Made by a program: the position numbers and the translations under genes
The notes under the pieces: generated by a model
The model's input: the letters and a program-made list of their open reading frames with translations, nothing else
What the model was told of the DNA's origin: nothing
Databases searched by the model: none
Part shown: one piece after another, positions 10,200-20,539 of the stretch
Layout: every line of letters begins with the position of its first letter
Position numbering within the stretch: position 1 is the first letter of the stretch
Assembly (NCBI GenBank): GCA_036852015.1
Contig: JAANDG010000022.1
Coordinates: forward strand, 434,001 to 498,000
Reading direction: 5' to 3'
Origin: Pelodera strongyloides
Lineage: Eukaryota > Nematoda > Chromadorea > Rhabditida > Rhabditidae
DNA length: 64,000 nucleotides

Positions 10200-11410
10200 C
10201 CCTTCCTTGAGCACAATCCAGGCATTTTTTTGCGTTTACGCTCCAAAAAAGTTTTCTCACAAATTTATCCAAAGCAAAAGCAACAAGACAAGCGGGTTAC
10301 AACTGTAGTGTTCGAGATATGAATAAAAATTTATCCCGACCATTGATGGTAAACGTAAAATAGTAGGTAAAAAACGAGAGCTGCTACCTGCTACTGTCTA
10401 TATAAGTGTTTCAGAAACAGATATTTTAAAAACACATCTTAGACGTGTTCAACAAAAATCAATCAAAATAAAGCCATCGTTTTATATGCCAGTGATGCTA
10501 AAGCAAAAGCAAAAACTAAAACAAAGTCAAGATTATGTCTCGTAAAAGTGAATCAAAATGCACGACGAAGTATGTTAATTTGAATGGAAAGTCAGATTAC
10601 CCATATTTTGATCGCACTACATATAATTCAAAGGAATTTGGCTGCAATAACAAAAAAAATGCATGTTTATGTAGAGATATGCACGCGTTATGTAGTGTTG
10701 ACAGGAGAAATGTCGCACAGAACGGAATGCAATTTGCATAGGCATGCGCAGATGACATATGTCAGACCTATGGTTCATAACCACGTGTCACACCGCTTTA
10801 AAAGTGTTTGATATGCACTTCGTAGGTGAGTTGAGTTCGAAAGCCGGCAATATTCATTGTTACCATTCGGACCGCATAAGCATTATCGAATGCGGCCATT
10901 GACTGAAACAAAATGCAATTTACAATTATTATTTGTTGCATTTATAAAATGATGGTATTGATTTGAAGACGTGTTGCATTACTCCTTTTGTAATGCTGTT
11001 AATTTTACATTCTAAGAGGGGATAATTTACCAGAAGAGCAAAAATTATGTTTATCTGACTCTGACAAATGATGTTAACTTTTTTGTTTACGTATCATTAA
11101 TAAAATATTATTATATAATTATGGTACGCGGAAAAACAAAGGCAACCACAATACAAAGATCTTGGCACAACTAGAAATAAAAAATGTCTACCGCAAGGTT
11201 TATGTTCAGCGAAACTATATCATGAACCCTCGCGGCTCGTTCTTCTCGTGTCAAATCACCAAACTGTTCGTCAACATATGCCACGAGGAGCTGAATTGTT
11301 ATGTGTACAATAACACAAATGGTAACCTCATATAACCAAACACCAGCTTACACAACTAGCTTCGAGTTCCTAAAAAAAATGTTATTTATATGCGTATTTG
11401 CCATTATGAA
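10200..11410. other. AT-rich, no gene seen
   Basis: Several 60-75-codon open frames exist but have no splice context or recognisable motif. No repeats recur elsewhere in the window. Confidence 0.4.
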
Positions 11411-11418
11411 ATCACCGA

Positions 11419-11531
11419 CTAGAGCTCGGCGCGCTGCGCGCGCTACGCACCCTCGATTTCTCGGCCCGCTTCGCGGGCCTCGATAGACGTTAGCTCGCTC
11501 GGCGGGCCTACGGCCCGCCTCGCTCGCGTTG
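11419..11531. repeat. GC-rich hairpin cassette, copy 1
   Basis: Begins GACTAGAGCTCGGCGCGCTG and contains the palindromes GGCCCGCTTCGCGGGCC and GCGGGCCTACGGCCCGC. It is markedly GC-rich against its surroundings. A longer copy lies at 12335-12479, with the first SL-like sequence between them. Non-coding. Confidence 0.85.
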
Positions 11532-12040
11532 TGCCGCTTTCTTTCGTTGTCATATATTAAGCACAGGCGATATTAACGGCCAGAGTCAAATGCGTATCTG
11601 ACATCAGCATTGAAGTTCATTGCATCGTAATGATGCGCTAAGATTAGCGCTAAGATTAATTTTACACGTCGACTTTTTTTTGATGTCATGGATTCTGAAG
11701 TCGAAACGTATTGGAAAAAACTGCCTCTTCTATACGCTTTACTTCAGCATTGAAATTCATTTGCATAGTTGCTTTTGCGCTACGATGAATTTCGCACGCC
11801 GACTTTTTTCACGTCATAGATTCTGTAGCAGAAGCGTATTCGATGCATCATTGCTTTGGCACTACGATGAGCTTCGCACTTCGATTTATTTATGACTTCG
11901 GAGCAGCTGTGAAAATTCAATTCTGGGACTTTTTCTATGCATCAGAGAACGCTCACATCAGAGAACACTCATTGTCTTTTGTGCCCGCTTGACGTATGCG
12001 GCGCTCCTTTTTATATAAGCGAGCATTCATTACTCTTTGT

Positions 12041-12061
12041 GGTTTAATTACCCAAGTTGAG
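12041..12061 (+). ncRNA. Spliced-leader SL1-like sequence, upstream copy (one base short)
   Basis: Reads GGTTTAATTACCCAAG then TTGAG, the nematode SL1 leader with one T of the TTT run deleted, followed by GT as a donor would require. A TTTTGTGC element starts 64 bp upstream (11977), the distance seen in the array at 13869-14242. The bases after the leader do not resemble those after the array copies. No clear Sm site was found, so a functional SL RNA is not established. Confidence 0.6.
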
Positions 12062-12334
12062 GTTGTTGGACAGATCGATACTGGCCGATTGGTTTTCGTC
12101 TTGCCAGTTCGCGCGCTATTTCGCTGTTCTCTAACTCGCTTTCATCGCTTATATCTCGCGGCGGAGTCGCTTTTGAATTTTTTCTTAGTGGTAACTTTTA
12201 CTCGTCTCGCTGAGCTCTAATTTCCTATGCGGGTTTCGAGGGAATCGAAGAGAATTTAGTGAGGGTTTTTGCCTCAGACAGACAGACAGACGGACGTTTT
12301 TTACACTATTCGATTATAGGGCGGAGGTTGACTA

Positions 12335-12479
12335 GAGCTCGGCGCGCTGCGCGCGGCTCGCTCTAGCTCGGGTGCTCCGCGCGCTTCGCGCGCTACGCAC
12401 CCTCGACATCTCGGCCCGCTTCGCGGGCCTCGATAACCGTTAGCTCGCTCGGCGGGCCTCCGGCCCGCCTCGCTCGCCC
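12335..12479. repeat. GC-rich hairpin cassette, copy 2
   Basis: Same start GACTAGAGCTCGGCGCGCTG and same palindromes as copy 1, with an extra CTCGCTCTAGCTCGGGTG segment. Directly followed by the 129-bp satellite. Confidence 0.85.
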
Positions 12480-12489
12480 GTGGTAATCG

Positions 12490-13560
12490 TTTTTGTTGAC
12501 GTCACAGATTCTGAAGCAGATGACGTATTGTCCTTCTAAGTCGAATGCACATCAGATATCAGCACTAAAGTTCATTTGCATCATTAGTTTGGCGTTACGA
12601 TGAATTTTGGACGTCAACTTCTTTTTGACGTCATAGATTCAGAAGCAGATGACGTATTGTCCTTCTAAGTCGAATGCACATCAGATATCAGCACTGAAGT
12701 TCATTTGCATCATTACTTTGGCACTGCGATGAATTTTGCACGTCAACTTCTTTTTGACGTCACAGATTCTGAAGCAGATGACGTATTGTCCTTCTAAGTC
12801 GAATGCACATCAGATATCAGCACTGGAGTTCATTTGCATCATTACATTGGCGCTACGATGAATTTTGCACGTCGACTTATTTTTGACGTCATAGATTCTG
12901 AAGCAGATGACGTATTGTCCGTATAAGTCGAATGCACATCAGAAATCAGCATTGAATTTCATTTGCATCATTACTTTGGCGCTGCGATGCATTTTGCACG
13001 TCGACTTCTCTTTGACGTCATAGATTCTGAAGCAGATGACATATTGTCCGTCTAAGTCGAATGCACATCAGACATCAGCATTGAAGTTCATTTGCACCAT
13101 TACTTTGGCGCTGCGATGAATTTTGCACGTCGACTTCTTTTTGACGTCATAAATTCTGAAGCAGATGACGTATTGTCCTTCTAAGTCGAATGCACATCAT
13201 ACATCAGTATTGAAGTTCATTTGCATCATTACTTTGGCGCTGCGGTGAATTTTGCACGTCGACATCTTTTTGACGTCATAGATTCTGAAGCAGATGACAT
13301 ATTGTCCGTCTAAGTCGAATGCACATCAGACATCAGCATTGAAGTTCATTTGCATCATTACTTTGGCGCTGCGCTGAATTTTGCACGTCAACTTCTTTTT
13401 GACGTCACAGATTCTGAAGCAGATGACGTATTGTCCTTCTAAGTCGAATGCACATCAGACATCAGCATTGAAGTTCATTTGCATCATTACTTTGGCGCTG
13501 CGATGAATTTTGCACGTCGACTTCTTTTTGACGTCATAGATTCTGAAGCATTGCAGGAGT
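12490..13560. repeat. Satellite, about 8 units of 129 bp
   Basis: AGATTCTGAAGCAGATGACG recurs at 12506, 12635 and 12764 and onward with period 129. Most units also carry TTGACGTCA (a CRE-like octamer, TGACGTCA), GAATGCACATCAGA and CATTTGCATCATTAC. Units differ by a few substitutions. The last unit is cut near 13550. Confidence 0.95.
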
Positions 13561-13793
13561 GACAAAAAGAACATCACCACTGAACTTATCTTTTCATTCT
13601 GAATACGTTAGCACTTTGAACGGAACAATTCTGACGATTTTCATTTTTGATGACGTCATTGCCAGAAACATTTCCATATATGGGCCGCGCTGATTAAGCT
13701 TTCGCCGAGCTTGATATCATTTTGTTCATGGGTATCGATAAGGAAGTCCACACCATGGAACGAGCCATTTTGCTTCGCATCATTTTTTTGCGC

Positions 13794-14220
13794 TTTTGTG
13801 CACGCGAGCCCGATCTGCCGCGCCAAGTTCATATAAAGTTCATATATCCGTACTCGCTTTCAAATTTCGGTTTAATTACCCAAGTTTGAGGTTTTGTGCA
13901 TGCGGGCATGATACGCCGCATCGTTCCTATACACGCCACTTTCCGAACCAGAATTCGGTTTAATTACCCAAGTTTGAGGTTTTGTGCATGCGAGCATGAT
14001 GCGCCGCATCGCTCCTATATACGCCACTTTCCGAATCAGAATTCGGTTTAATTACCCAAGTTTGAGGTTTTGTGCATGCGGGCATGATACGCCGCACCGT
14101 TCCTATACATGCCACTTTCCGAACCAGAATTCGGGTTAATTACCCAAGTTTGAGGTTTTGTGCATGCGGGCATGATACGCCGCACCGTTCCTATACATGC
14201 CACTTTCCGAACCAGAATTC
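13794..14220 (+). promoter_or_regulatory. Candidate proximal sequence elements upstream of each SL-like copy
   Basis: TTTTGTGC followed by a G/C-rich stretch including GCCGC lies 65 bp before the leaders at 13957, 14045, 14133 and 14221, 75 bp before 13869, and 64 bp before the separate copy at 12041. SL and snRNA genes use a Pol II proximal element at about this distance. The role is inferred from conserved spacing only. Confidence 0.5.
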
Positions 14221-14242
14221 GGTTTAATTACCCAAGTTTGAG
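13869..14242 (+). ncRNA. Tandem SL1 spliced-leader-like array, five copies at 88-bp spacing
   Basis: The SL1 leader (starts GGTTTAATTACCCAAG, ends TTTGAG) occurs at 13869-13890, 13957-13978, 14045-14066, 14133-14154 (one substitution, GGGTT) and 14221-14242. All are followed by GT, as a trans-splice donor requires. In nematodes this leader is the 5' end of SL RNA and is trans-spliced to mRNAs. The first four copies have only 66 bp before the next unit and no obvious SL RNA body. The last is followed by GTTAGCTCGGGT, which can pair with ACCCAAG across the donor like SL RNA stem I, then a strong AGTGA...TCACT hairpin. No AUUUUUG-type Sm site was identified. They may be functional genes, or leader-plus-promoter repeats derived from one. 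Confidence 0.75.
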
Positions 14243-14459
14243 GTTAGCTCGGGTGGGGTGGTATATAGTGACTTTGAGTCTGGGCACTCTCACTGTTTAT
14301 CGTTTCCTAGCCGGCTCGATTTCTGTGCTGCACGGATAAGCACAGTGCCTGAATTAAATTTAATTTCGGCGGCGACTTGTTTACACTCGTCGTCGGGGGG
14401 TGCGCTCCTCGTTTTTGTTATGCCTCGTCGCCGCGCTCTCTAACCGCCCTCCGGTTAAG

Positions 14460-15500
14460 CATAGTGACTCGTTTTTTTAAACTTGAATAACGCAGCGCTA
14501 CGTACTTGGATCAAGTTTGGCACGGGGTTGGTTGATTCAAACATTCGGCCCTACGATTGGGTTGTTTGCGATCCGGATCGGATCAACTCTGCACACTCGG
14601 GCGGCTTCAAAAAAGTGGCTTCAAAAAATACACTATTGGATTATATAGGGAAATGCGGGTGAAAAATTATGTTTAGTCCAACAGTTCTACTTACCGCTTC
14701 ATGTTTAGACGGGCCTTTCGCAATATCTCCATACCTTCGTCGGACAAGCACATTGCTAAAACATTAACACAATAAAAAAACACTTGTACTTCATCGAATA
14801 TTTCTACTACATATATGTACGCCTTATTCGGTCTCGTTTTCACTTATAATATCGAGTAACCCCACATGTACATATGATAACGAACACGTGATTGAACATG
14901 AACAAGAAAATTTACCACTTTATTTTTTTCGGCTAGATCTCATTTGGAGACTTCTTACTCTTAAAAAATCCAGCCAACAAACCAGAATATTAACTCACAG
15001 CAACTAAATAGTCCTAACGCTTTGAGCAGTACATATTCCTCTCGTGTTATTTTCAACTGCTTGAATACTGGAATAATGTGATTCTGCCCGAAAAGAGCGA
15101 TTTGATAAATAAAGCGATCGAACCTAGGAAATGGTACAGCTTAAATGACCTGTAAACCAAGCTCTTCTGCGTGACAGTTACATGTCTGCAAAACTGCTTT
15201 ACGTATTATGCAAAATTGGGTGCCGTAGGCAGGTCAGACCCCCAGAAATAGAAATGTTAGGTGTTCAGTCGGCACGCCAGTGATTCGCGAAACGGGTTAA
15301 TTAATATTTGCGCGTCACAGCCTATATGGGCGCATTGTCGTTAAGGCGGTATAACATCGCTTTTTCGAACGGTTTTTATATAAGAGCATTTTTATGCATC
15401 ACATGGAAATTAGTATGAATAGAATAAAAAAAACCGAGGTCGATTCGAGCTCTACTTGTGCGTAGCTATTGTGAAGTTTTCATTAGTGATATTTCCAATT
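14460..15500. other. No gene seen
   Basis: Unique-looking AT-rich sequence after the SL-like array. No 5S rRNA gene was recognised here, although SL1 and 5S genes are linked in some nematodes. Confidence 0.4.
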
Positions 15501-15541
15501 GTAAGTGCTGTGTTCTCACAACACATGTCTTTGTTTAGTTA
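15501..15541. repeat. Dispersed hairpin repeat, copy 1
   Basis: GTAAGTGCTGTGTTCTCACA followed by ACAC forms an 8-bp stem with a TTCT loop; the match continues through ATGTCTTTGTTTAGTT. A direct copy is at 19178-19219. Confidence 0.7.
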
Positions 15542-15544
15542 CGT

Positions 15545-16480
15545 ATAAGGCATTCTAGTTGTTCTCTCTCACTATTCAACATCAGATATTCATGCGTGAG
15601 GGCCATTCTAGTGTGTCTCTTTTATGGCGGTCACGTGTGCGTGCCGCCCACTTTTGCAACATATAGGAAGAGACGTTTTCTCTTCGTTGCCTCAGTGTGC
15701 CCTTACGTCGTAACAAGAACACGCGGCATAAATACTTTGCTCGACTCATGTGTTTGAATTTATGAACACCACAGCACAACAACGTTTAAACAGGACATGG
15801 GCAAATCCTAGTTTAACATGGCGACCGCTCGGGCTGGCTCTATTTCTACCAGAACCAGAGAACCTACATCTTGCCCGATATTCCCAATTCTCAGCAATCT
15901 ACTACAATCTTAATTTTACGTCAATCCTCTAACTAATATTCGGTCCAGTGAATACACGTATTCTTGTTTTTCCTACAATCCACGTCACACTGCTTCGGTG
16001 TACAAGAAGGCCAAACAAAGAGAGACGAAAAGGCGAGCTGCATCGGCCGTACGGTACCATTAACAGTTAATAGTTTAAGCCGACGTGCCATATCTAGTAT
16101 TTTCGTTAGACACTGTTTAGTTACCAATTTCATTTGTAATAATGAGTGCAGCTCAGGGACACCTCGTTTGGCTAGGTTATTTGTAAATAATTATTTTATA
16201 AGTAGGAGACCCCGCTCAAAGAGCGTAATATTTGTCCGGCAGCGTAGGAAGATGGGAGGTAGGGAAGGCTAGCCGGCTAACCGTTATGACGTCATTCGAG
16301 AGTAATTAAGATGCTAAAATACTACAATATTGTCCTCTGTGCATTTGTCCCCCATTTGTTGAATTAGCGTAGGTAACTATTCTAGGAGAAAATGCTAGAA
16401 TTTAATTAAACTTCGTGAGTTTGTAGAGTTATCTGAATGTGGCTGAGTTTTATTTTGTTGTGTATCACTGAGGAAACTTG
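15545..16480. other. No gene seen
   Basis: Open frames of 60-100 codons exist on both strands (for example 15964-16272) but lack splice context or motifs. Confidence 0.35.
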
Positions 16481-16641
16481 GCCGGTGCGCGGCCTACACT
16501 GGGCCCGAAAAGGGTGGGCCGCCTACACCTCGCCTACACCAGGCCCACCTCTCGCCCATAGGTGACAGGTGGGCTCGTATGACATGAAAAGTTGGGCGGC
16601 TCGTGGGCCTGAGGTGCGCCTGGTGTAGGCCTGGTGTAGGC
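16481..16641. repeat. GC-rich inverted repeat, left member
   Basis: Contains GGTGCGCGGCCTACACTGGG and GCGCCTGGTGTAGGC; the inverse of these occurs at 18717-18846. The arms are internally repetitive (GCCTACACCAGGC). The pair encloses the minisatellite and the candidate gene at 17455-18093. Confidence 0.75.
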
Positions 16642-16997
16642 GAACCAAAAGACACGTTATACTAAAGTTACACAGGGAAGTGTCCGTGTATTGATCGTTT
16701 CTACGCAGCCAAACGAGACTTGTCCCCCTTCTCACAAGCGGCCGTTCGAAATTAACTTATTTATGTTTATAATTGTCTATCTTTTTCATTGTGGAATTAT
16801 TTCTTTCATCGCTTTATTGTTGCACATTCAATTAAGTTGATTATAACTGTGATATCCAGATATTGGTTGTTGTTAATTACACTATGTTTAATATTTGTTT
16901 GCGGAATTTGTTCATACCTTACACCTGATTTTGTCGATTATAACTAAGTGTATCTCCACAAACCAATATTAAACATAGCACAATTAACGGTAAAATA

Positions 16998-17465
16998 ATG
17001 AAAACTTTTCTATTGGTCAGCGCATGTTTGTTTTGTTGCTCTATTCTATTACTTACTGATATGTGTTTCAAGTTTGAATTTAGGGAAATAATGTACGTAT
17101 ACCGTATACCACAGGATAGCGAGTGCCGTGCTTTCGACAAAAATGCAGGAACGAAAATGATAAGCCGTTTTACTTTTTTTTCTAGCATGAATAGAGTATT
17201 CTTTTATTCAAGTATTCAAGGCTCAAATATGCTTTATATTCAAGGTTCAAATATGCTTTATATTCAAGGTTCAAATATGCTTTATATTCAAGGTTCAAAT
17301 ATGCTTTATATTCAAGGTTCAAATATGCTTTATATTCAAGGTTCAAATATGCTTTATATTCAAGGTTCAAATATGCTTAAACGACATGAAAACCTCTTCC
17401 ACACGGCGTTGCGCTCTTTTAATGAGTATAATAAATATTCAAAATATAATATTCATGTCGTTTAA
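16998..17465 (+). CDS. Possible secreted repeat protein, 155 codons
   Basis: The frame opens with a signal-peptide-like start (MKTFLLVSACLFCCSILLL), then about 50 ordinary residues, then an eight-residue IQGSNMLY motif repeated six to seven times by the 24-bp minisatellite. It ends 11 codons into the next candidate gene in another frame. No acceptor, donor or known domain supports it. The repeat is also open on the opposite strand, so openness is weak evidence. Confidence 0.3.
   Translation: MKTFLLVSACLFCCSILLLTDMCFKFEFREIMYVYRIPQDSECRAFDKNAGTKMISRFTFFSSMNRVFFYSSIQGSNMLYIQGSNMLYIQGSNMLYIQGSNMLYIQGSNMLYIQGSNMLYIQGSNMLKRHENLFHTALRSFNEYNKYSKYNIHVV
17209..17372. repeat. 24-bp minisatellite, about 6.5 units
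   Basis: The unit TATTCAAGGTTCAAATATGC plus TTTA is almost perfectly conserved. Being a multiple of three, it stays open in one frame on each strand (IQGSNMLY forward, NLEYKAYL reverse). It abuts an 18-bp inverted-repeat arm at 17373. Confidence 0.95.
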
Positions 17466-18093
17466 GCATATTCATCGACGCTTGTCACTTATCAAATCGA
17501 GTCAATCTTCAGAGAGATATTGCACTAACGCCACGCATTCTCGATTGACTGAAATGGTGGTTGCGGGTACTGTAAAGGTGAGCTTTTCTAAAATTTGGTT
17601 TTAATGTTAACTACTGTTGAAGCCTATGATCCTTTTAAAAAATGTGCGTATTCATTGCTTAACTTCTTTTTCAACCACAGTTCTTTTCAGGTATTGAAGA
17701 AAATTGTGATCAGAACAACGAAGGCCAGCTACTTACTTTGCGCCAAACTGAGCCACAGGAAAATGAACATGCAAAAGGAACTTGAAAGTTAGTTTTTATG
17801 AGTAGTATTTTTAGTTTGCTATTATTATTGTTATTCTTATTAGTATATTAGTATTATTATTAGTATTAGTATATTAGAACTTTAATCTGGCGTATGCTGT
17901 GGCCAAAATGTGTGAAGCATCCATAACTGAACAGTTCTGGATTATTCTTAGCCATATGCATTAGTATTAGTTTTTAAGTAAGTTTTATTGTCATTGCATT
18001 TCAGTGGTAATTCGTGGCATCAACGAGGATGTGGTTCAGCACATACGGAAGCAACAAGCAACTTCGGATGTTGCAGGCGCGAAGATACGCTGA
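17455..18093 (+). CDS. Candidate three-exon gene, 102 residues, or a decayed Ly6-like gene
   Basis: Exons 17455-17577, 17691-17787 and 18005-18093 have good splice signals (gtgagc, ttttcag, gttagt, atttcag) and consistent phase. They give a basic, probably helical protein starting MSFKHIHRRL and ending SDVAGAKIR with no recognised domain. A competing reading of the same exons gives a cysteine-rich sequence (EENCDQNN, then RGCGSAHTEATSNFGCCRRE) resembling Ly6/uPAR-type three-finger domains. That reading requires a donor 11 bases earlier and contains an in-frame TGA just before the exon 2 donor. The start ATG lies inside an 18-bp inverted-repeat arm. Either a small unknown protein or a Ly6-like pseudogene. 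Confidence 0.4.
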
Positions 18094-18716
18094 ATGAAAC
18101 TTCGCTGCTGCGACCAAGATTTCCGTTATGTAATGGTTTTCGATATTCTATGTTGTTGTGCATGAACACCACTTCCTAGAATTTATTTTGTTTGTTTCCA
18201 CAAGTTTTGCTTGCTTCTGTATACAAGAGTATATATAAGCGCTCATCGAGAGTGGTCATAGTTTACCTTGCGCAAATTACTGATTTTATGTATGGATTAG
18301 TAACGATTAAAGCTCTGCGATTCAACATTACTCTTGCTTTGATCATTGCACTAGAAACGGTATATGTATATGTTTTATAGATGTGTTCTAAACAACCTAG
18401 TTATCGTTTTAGCTCTGGTATTTAGGAAAAATCTTTCCTACGAAAGTCGTGTTTTTGTTTTTTTAGTTGGTTAGACTCCTGCCAATTAGCCATTTATGTC
18501 CTATTACCAATTGTAAATTTTATACATTTGTTTATTATATACGTAGAGACTATTTCATGTTTTTATGACGGTTGGATTTTATTGTAAAATAATAAACATA
18601 CTTTAAAATGTTTGGTGTCTCTTGGTGGTTCTGTTTCTGTTTTAATATTTGCATATTTTTTATTTACGCTAATTGGAAGGGGGCGGGGCGGGTCACGCCC
18701 ATTTTTTCCAAAGTTC

Positions 18717-18846
18717 GCCTACACCAGGCCTACACCAGGCCCACACCAGGCGCACCTCACGCCGGCACCTGGCCTACACTCCGCCCGAAATGGGTGGGCC
18801 GCCATGTCTGGGCCCACCCATTTTTTGTAGGCCGCGCACCGGCCGC
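18717..18846. repeat. GC-rich inverted repeat, right member
   Basis: GTTCGCCTACACCAGGCCTA and AGGCCGCGCACCGG are the inverse of the left member at 16481-16641. Proline- and histidine-rich open frames over it are artefacts. Confidence 0.75.
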
Positions 18847-19177
18847 GCACGCGCCAAAGTATCGCGTTGATGTGAGGAGGGCACACTCCGAGCAATGTTA
18901 TTCGAAGTTTAAAACATTGAATTTGATACATCATGGTTGAAGTTAATATTTTGTGCTTTTTTTTCGCACACTGAGGTGAGGGCATAGGACGTTAATTTTT
19001 TGCATAATTAGTTTATTTTGTATTTTGAGACGGTAAAATACACATATACGTTACGATACGCTACGGTCACGATCACGGTAGTTTTATTATTGAGATACCG
19101 GTTTAGGCAAACGGATTAGGATTTTCAAACACCGGTTTAGGATAGCACGGGGATCGTGCTACTTAGGGAACGGGGAT

Positions 19178-19219
19178 GTAAGTGCTGTGTTCTCACAACA
19201 CTTATGTCTTTGTTTAGTT
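19178..19219. repeat. Dispersed hairpin repeat, copy 2
   Basis: Matches 15501-15541 except for a two-base insertion after ACAC. The two copies are in direct orientation 3.7 kb apart. Confidence 0.7.
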
Positions 19220-19394
19220 CTAGTTTTTTACCAACTCTTACTTCCTATCTCTTTCTGTATAGTGTATAACATGAGTCTGTATCATAAATATTGTTAACAA
19301 TGTTTACACAACACAATATAACAAATAATAAGACAACATAAATAACACAAGCGGCCGTTGTCTTATTCAATTAAAAAAGTTTCAAATGACTTAC

Positions 19395-20149
19395 TCGGAC
19401 GCGTGCTCTGCAGGTTTCGTCAAAACGTAATGATAACCACTAGAGAAATTGATGCCACTACCTCCAGTAGTGTATGTGTGGTAGACCAGTTGCGTTAGAA
19501 GAACATGACAAAGTTGGGAGGCAATTAAATTGGCCTATAATCACAAACAAGCAATTCTTCAGAATATCTATGTCTATATATACGGAATGCATTGCAAAAT
19601 AAGGAATACTCAAGTCACATTCAAAACGTAACATTCATGCGATATGCGGCATGGCATGCGGTGGAAAATTCGTACCGCTTGCAGGAAATTCGACTCGTTT
19701 TTGAAGAATATTTTTAGCAATTCGAGTTCATTAAGTACGCTCAGAAACGTTGGCAAAAAGCATGCATTTTCAAACCACGTTAAATTGTATATGATGCACA
19801 GTGCTTACCTTGTCTTCTTCCTTTAGCTGGATAAGGTCTGGAATTCCAGAAACCCAGTCCAAATAGTGAACTATTAATCGACAATACACGTTGGTGGCAT
19901 TGTTCTGTATAGAAGGAATCAACTGGTATACAGTATCCCATTGCATCTGAACTTTTTTTTTAATGATTGAATCCAATTTAATTTAATGACAGTTTAAAAC
20001 AAATAAAATAAACTAGAATGTCAAATACCGGTGTCCGTCTGCATACTTGTAGTGGATTTTGCATAGCACTTCGCAATCCGACCTCCATATTTTGTCCATC
20101 GAAAATTTCCTCAAACTGACAACTTGGAATGCTATCGCTGTAGCAATCA
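19395..20149 (-). CDS. Nuclear hormone receptor, ligand-binding-domain exons
   Basis: Three minus-strand exons: 20047-20149, 19809-19946 and 19395-19534. The second ends with LDWVSGIPDLIQLKEEDK, the helix 3 to helix 5 signature of nematode nuclear receptors (W..x..IP.x..L...D). The third continues with ANLIASQLCHVLLTQ and INFSSGYHY, matching the region after it. Exon 1 to exon 2 does not break the frame and exon 2 to exon 3 is phase 0. Helices beyond this point were not found below 19395, so the 3' end is missing or far away. These exons belong with the DNA-binding exons at 25350-25740. The ligand is unknown, and most nematode members are orphans. Confidence 0.75.
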
Positions 20150-20539
20150 CTAAATACGCATAAAGTCAATGAAAAAAAAATCAGAGACCGTATTCGCCAA
20201 CGCCAGCAAGAAAACTCTCCCCGCGACTCCCTGAGGCTATATTTACCACTCAATACCCCATGGGAAATTCCCCATCTTTTTCTCTGCGTGTCTCACTTTA
20301 GAATGATGTCTCACCTTTCTCGACGAGATTACCTTCCTAGCCAGAGTTGGCAATATATCGGCCGGTCTCTTCACCGCCATTGATTTTCCCTTGTCAATAG
20401 CGCATGGAAAGGAGAGAGCGAGGTCAGCGGCAGGCAAGAACACATCGCCTCTCGCGACCACTCACACCCAAACCACAGGACACAACTACACCAATTCCAT
20501 ATTCGTATATTCATATTCAATACAGCCCGGGTCATCGTA

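Noticed and set aside
12490..13560. CRISPR-like array
   Set aside because: Units are contiguous 129-bp satellite repeats without spacers, in a eukaryotic genome.
14460..14560. 5S rRNA remnant next to the SL-like array (TACTTGGATCA motif)
   Set aside because: Only a short match; internal control regions and the rest of 5S are absent.
18608..18985. Pro/His-rich overlapping frames on both strands
   Set aside because: They coincide with the GC-rich inverted repeat and have no start or splice support.
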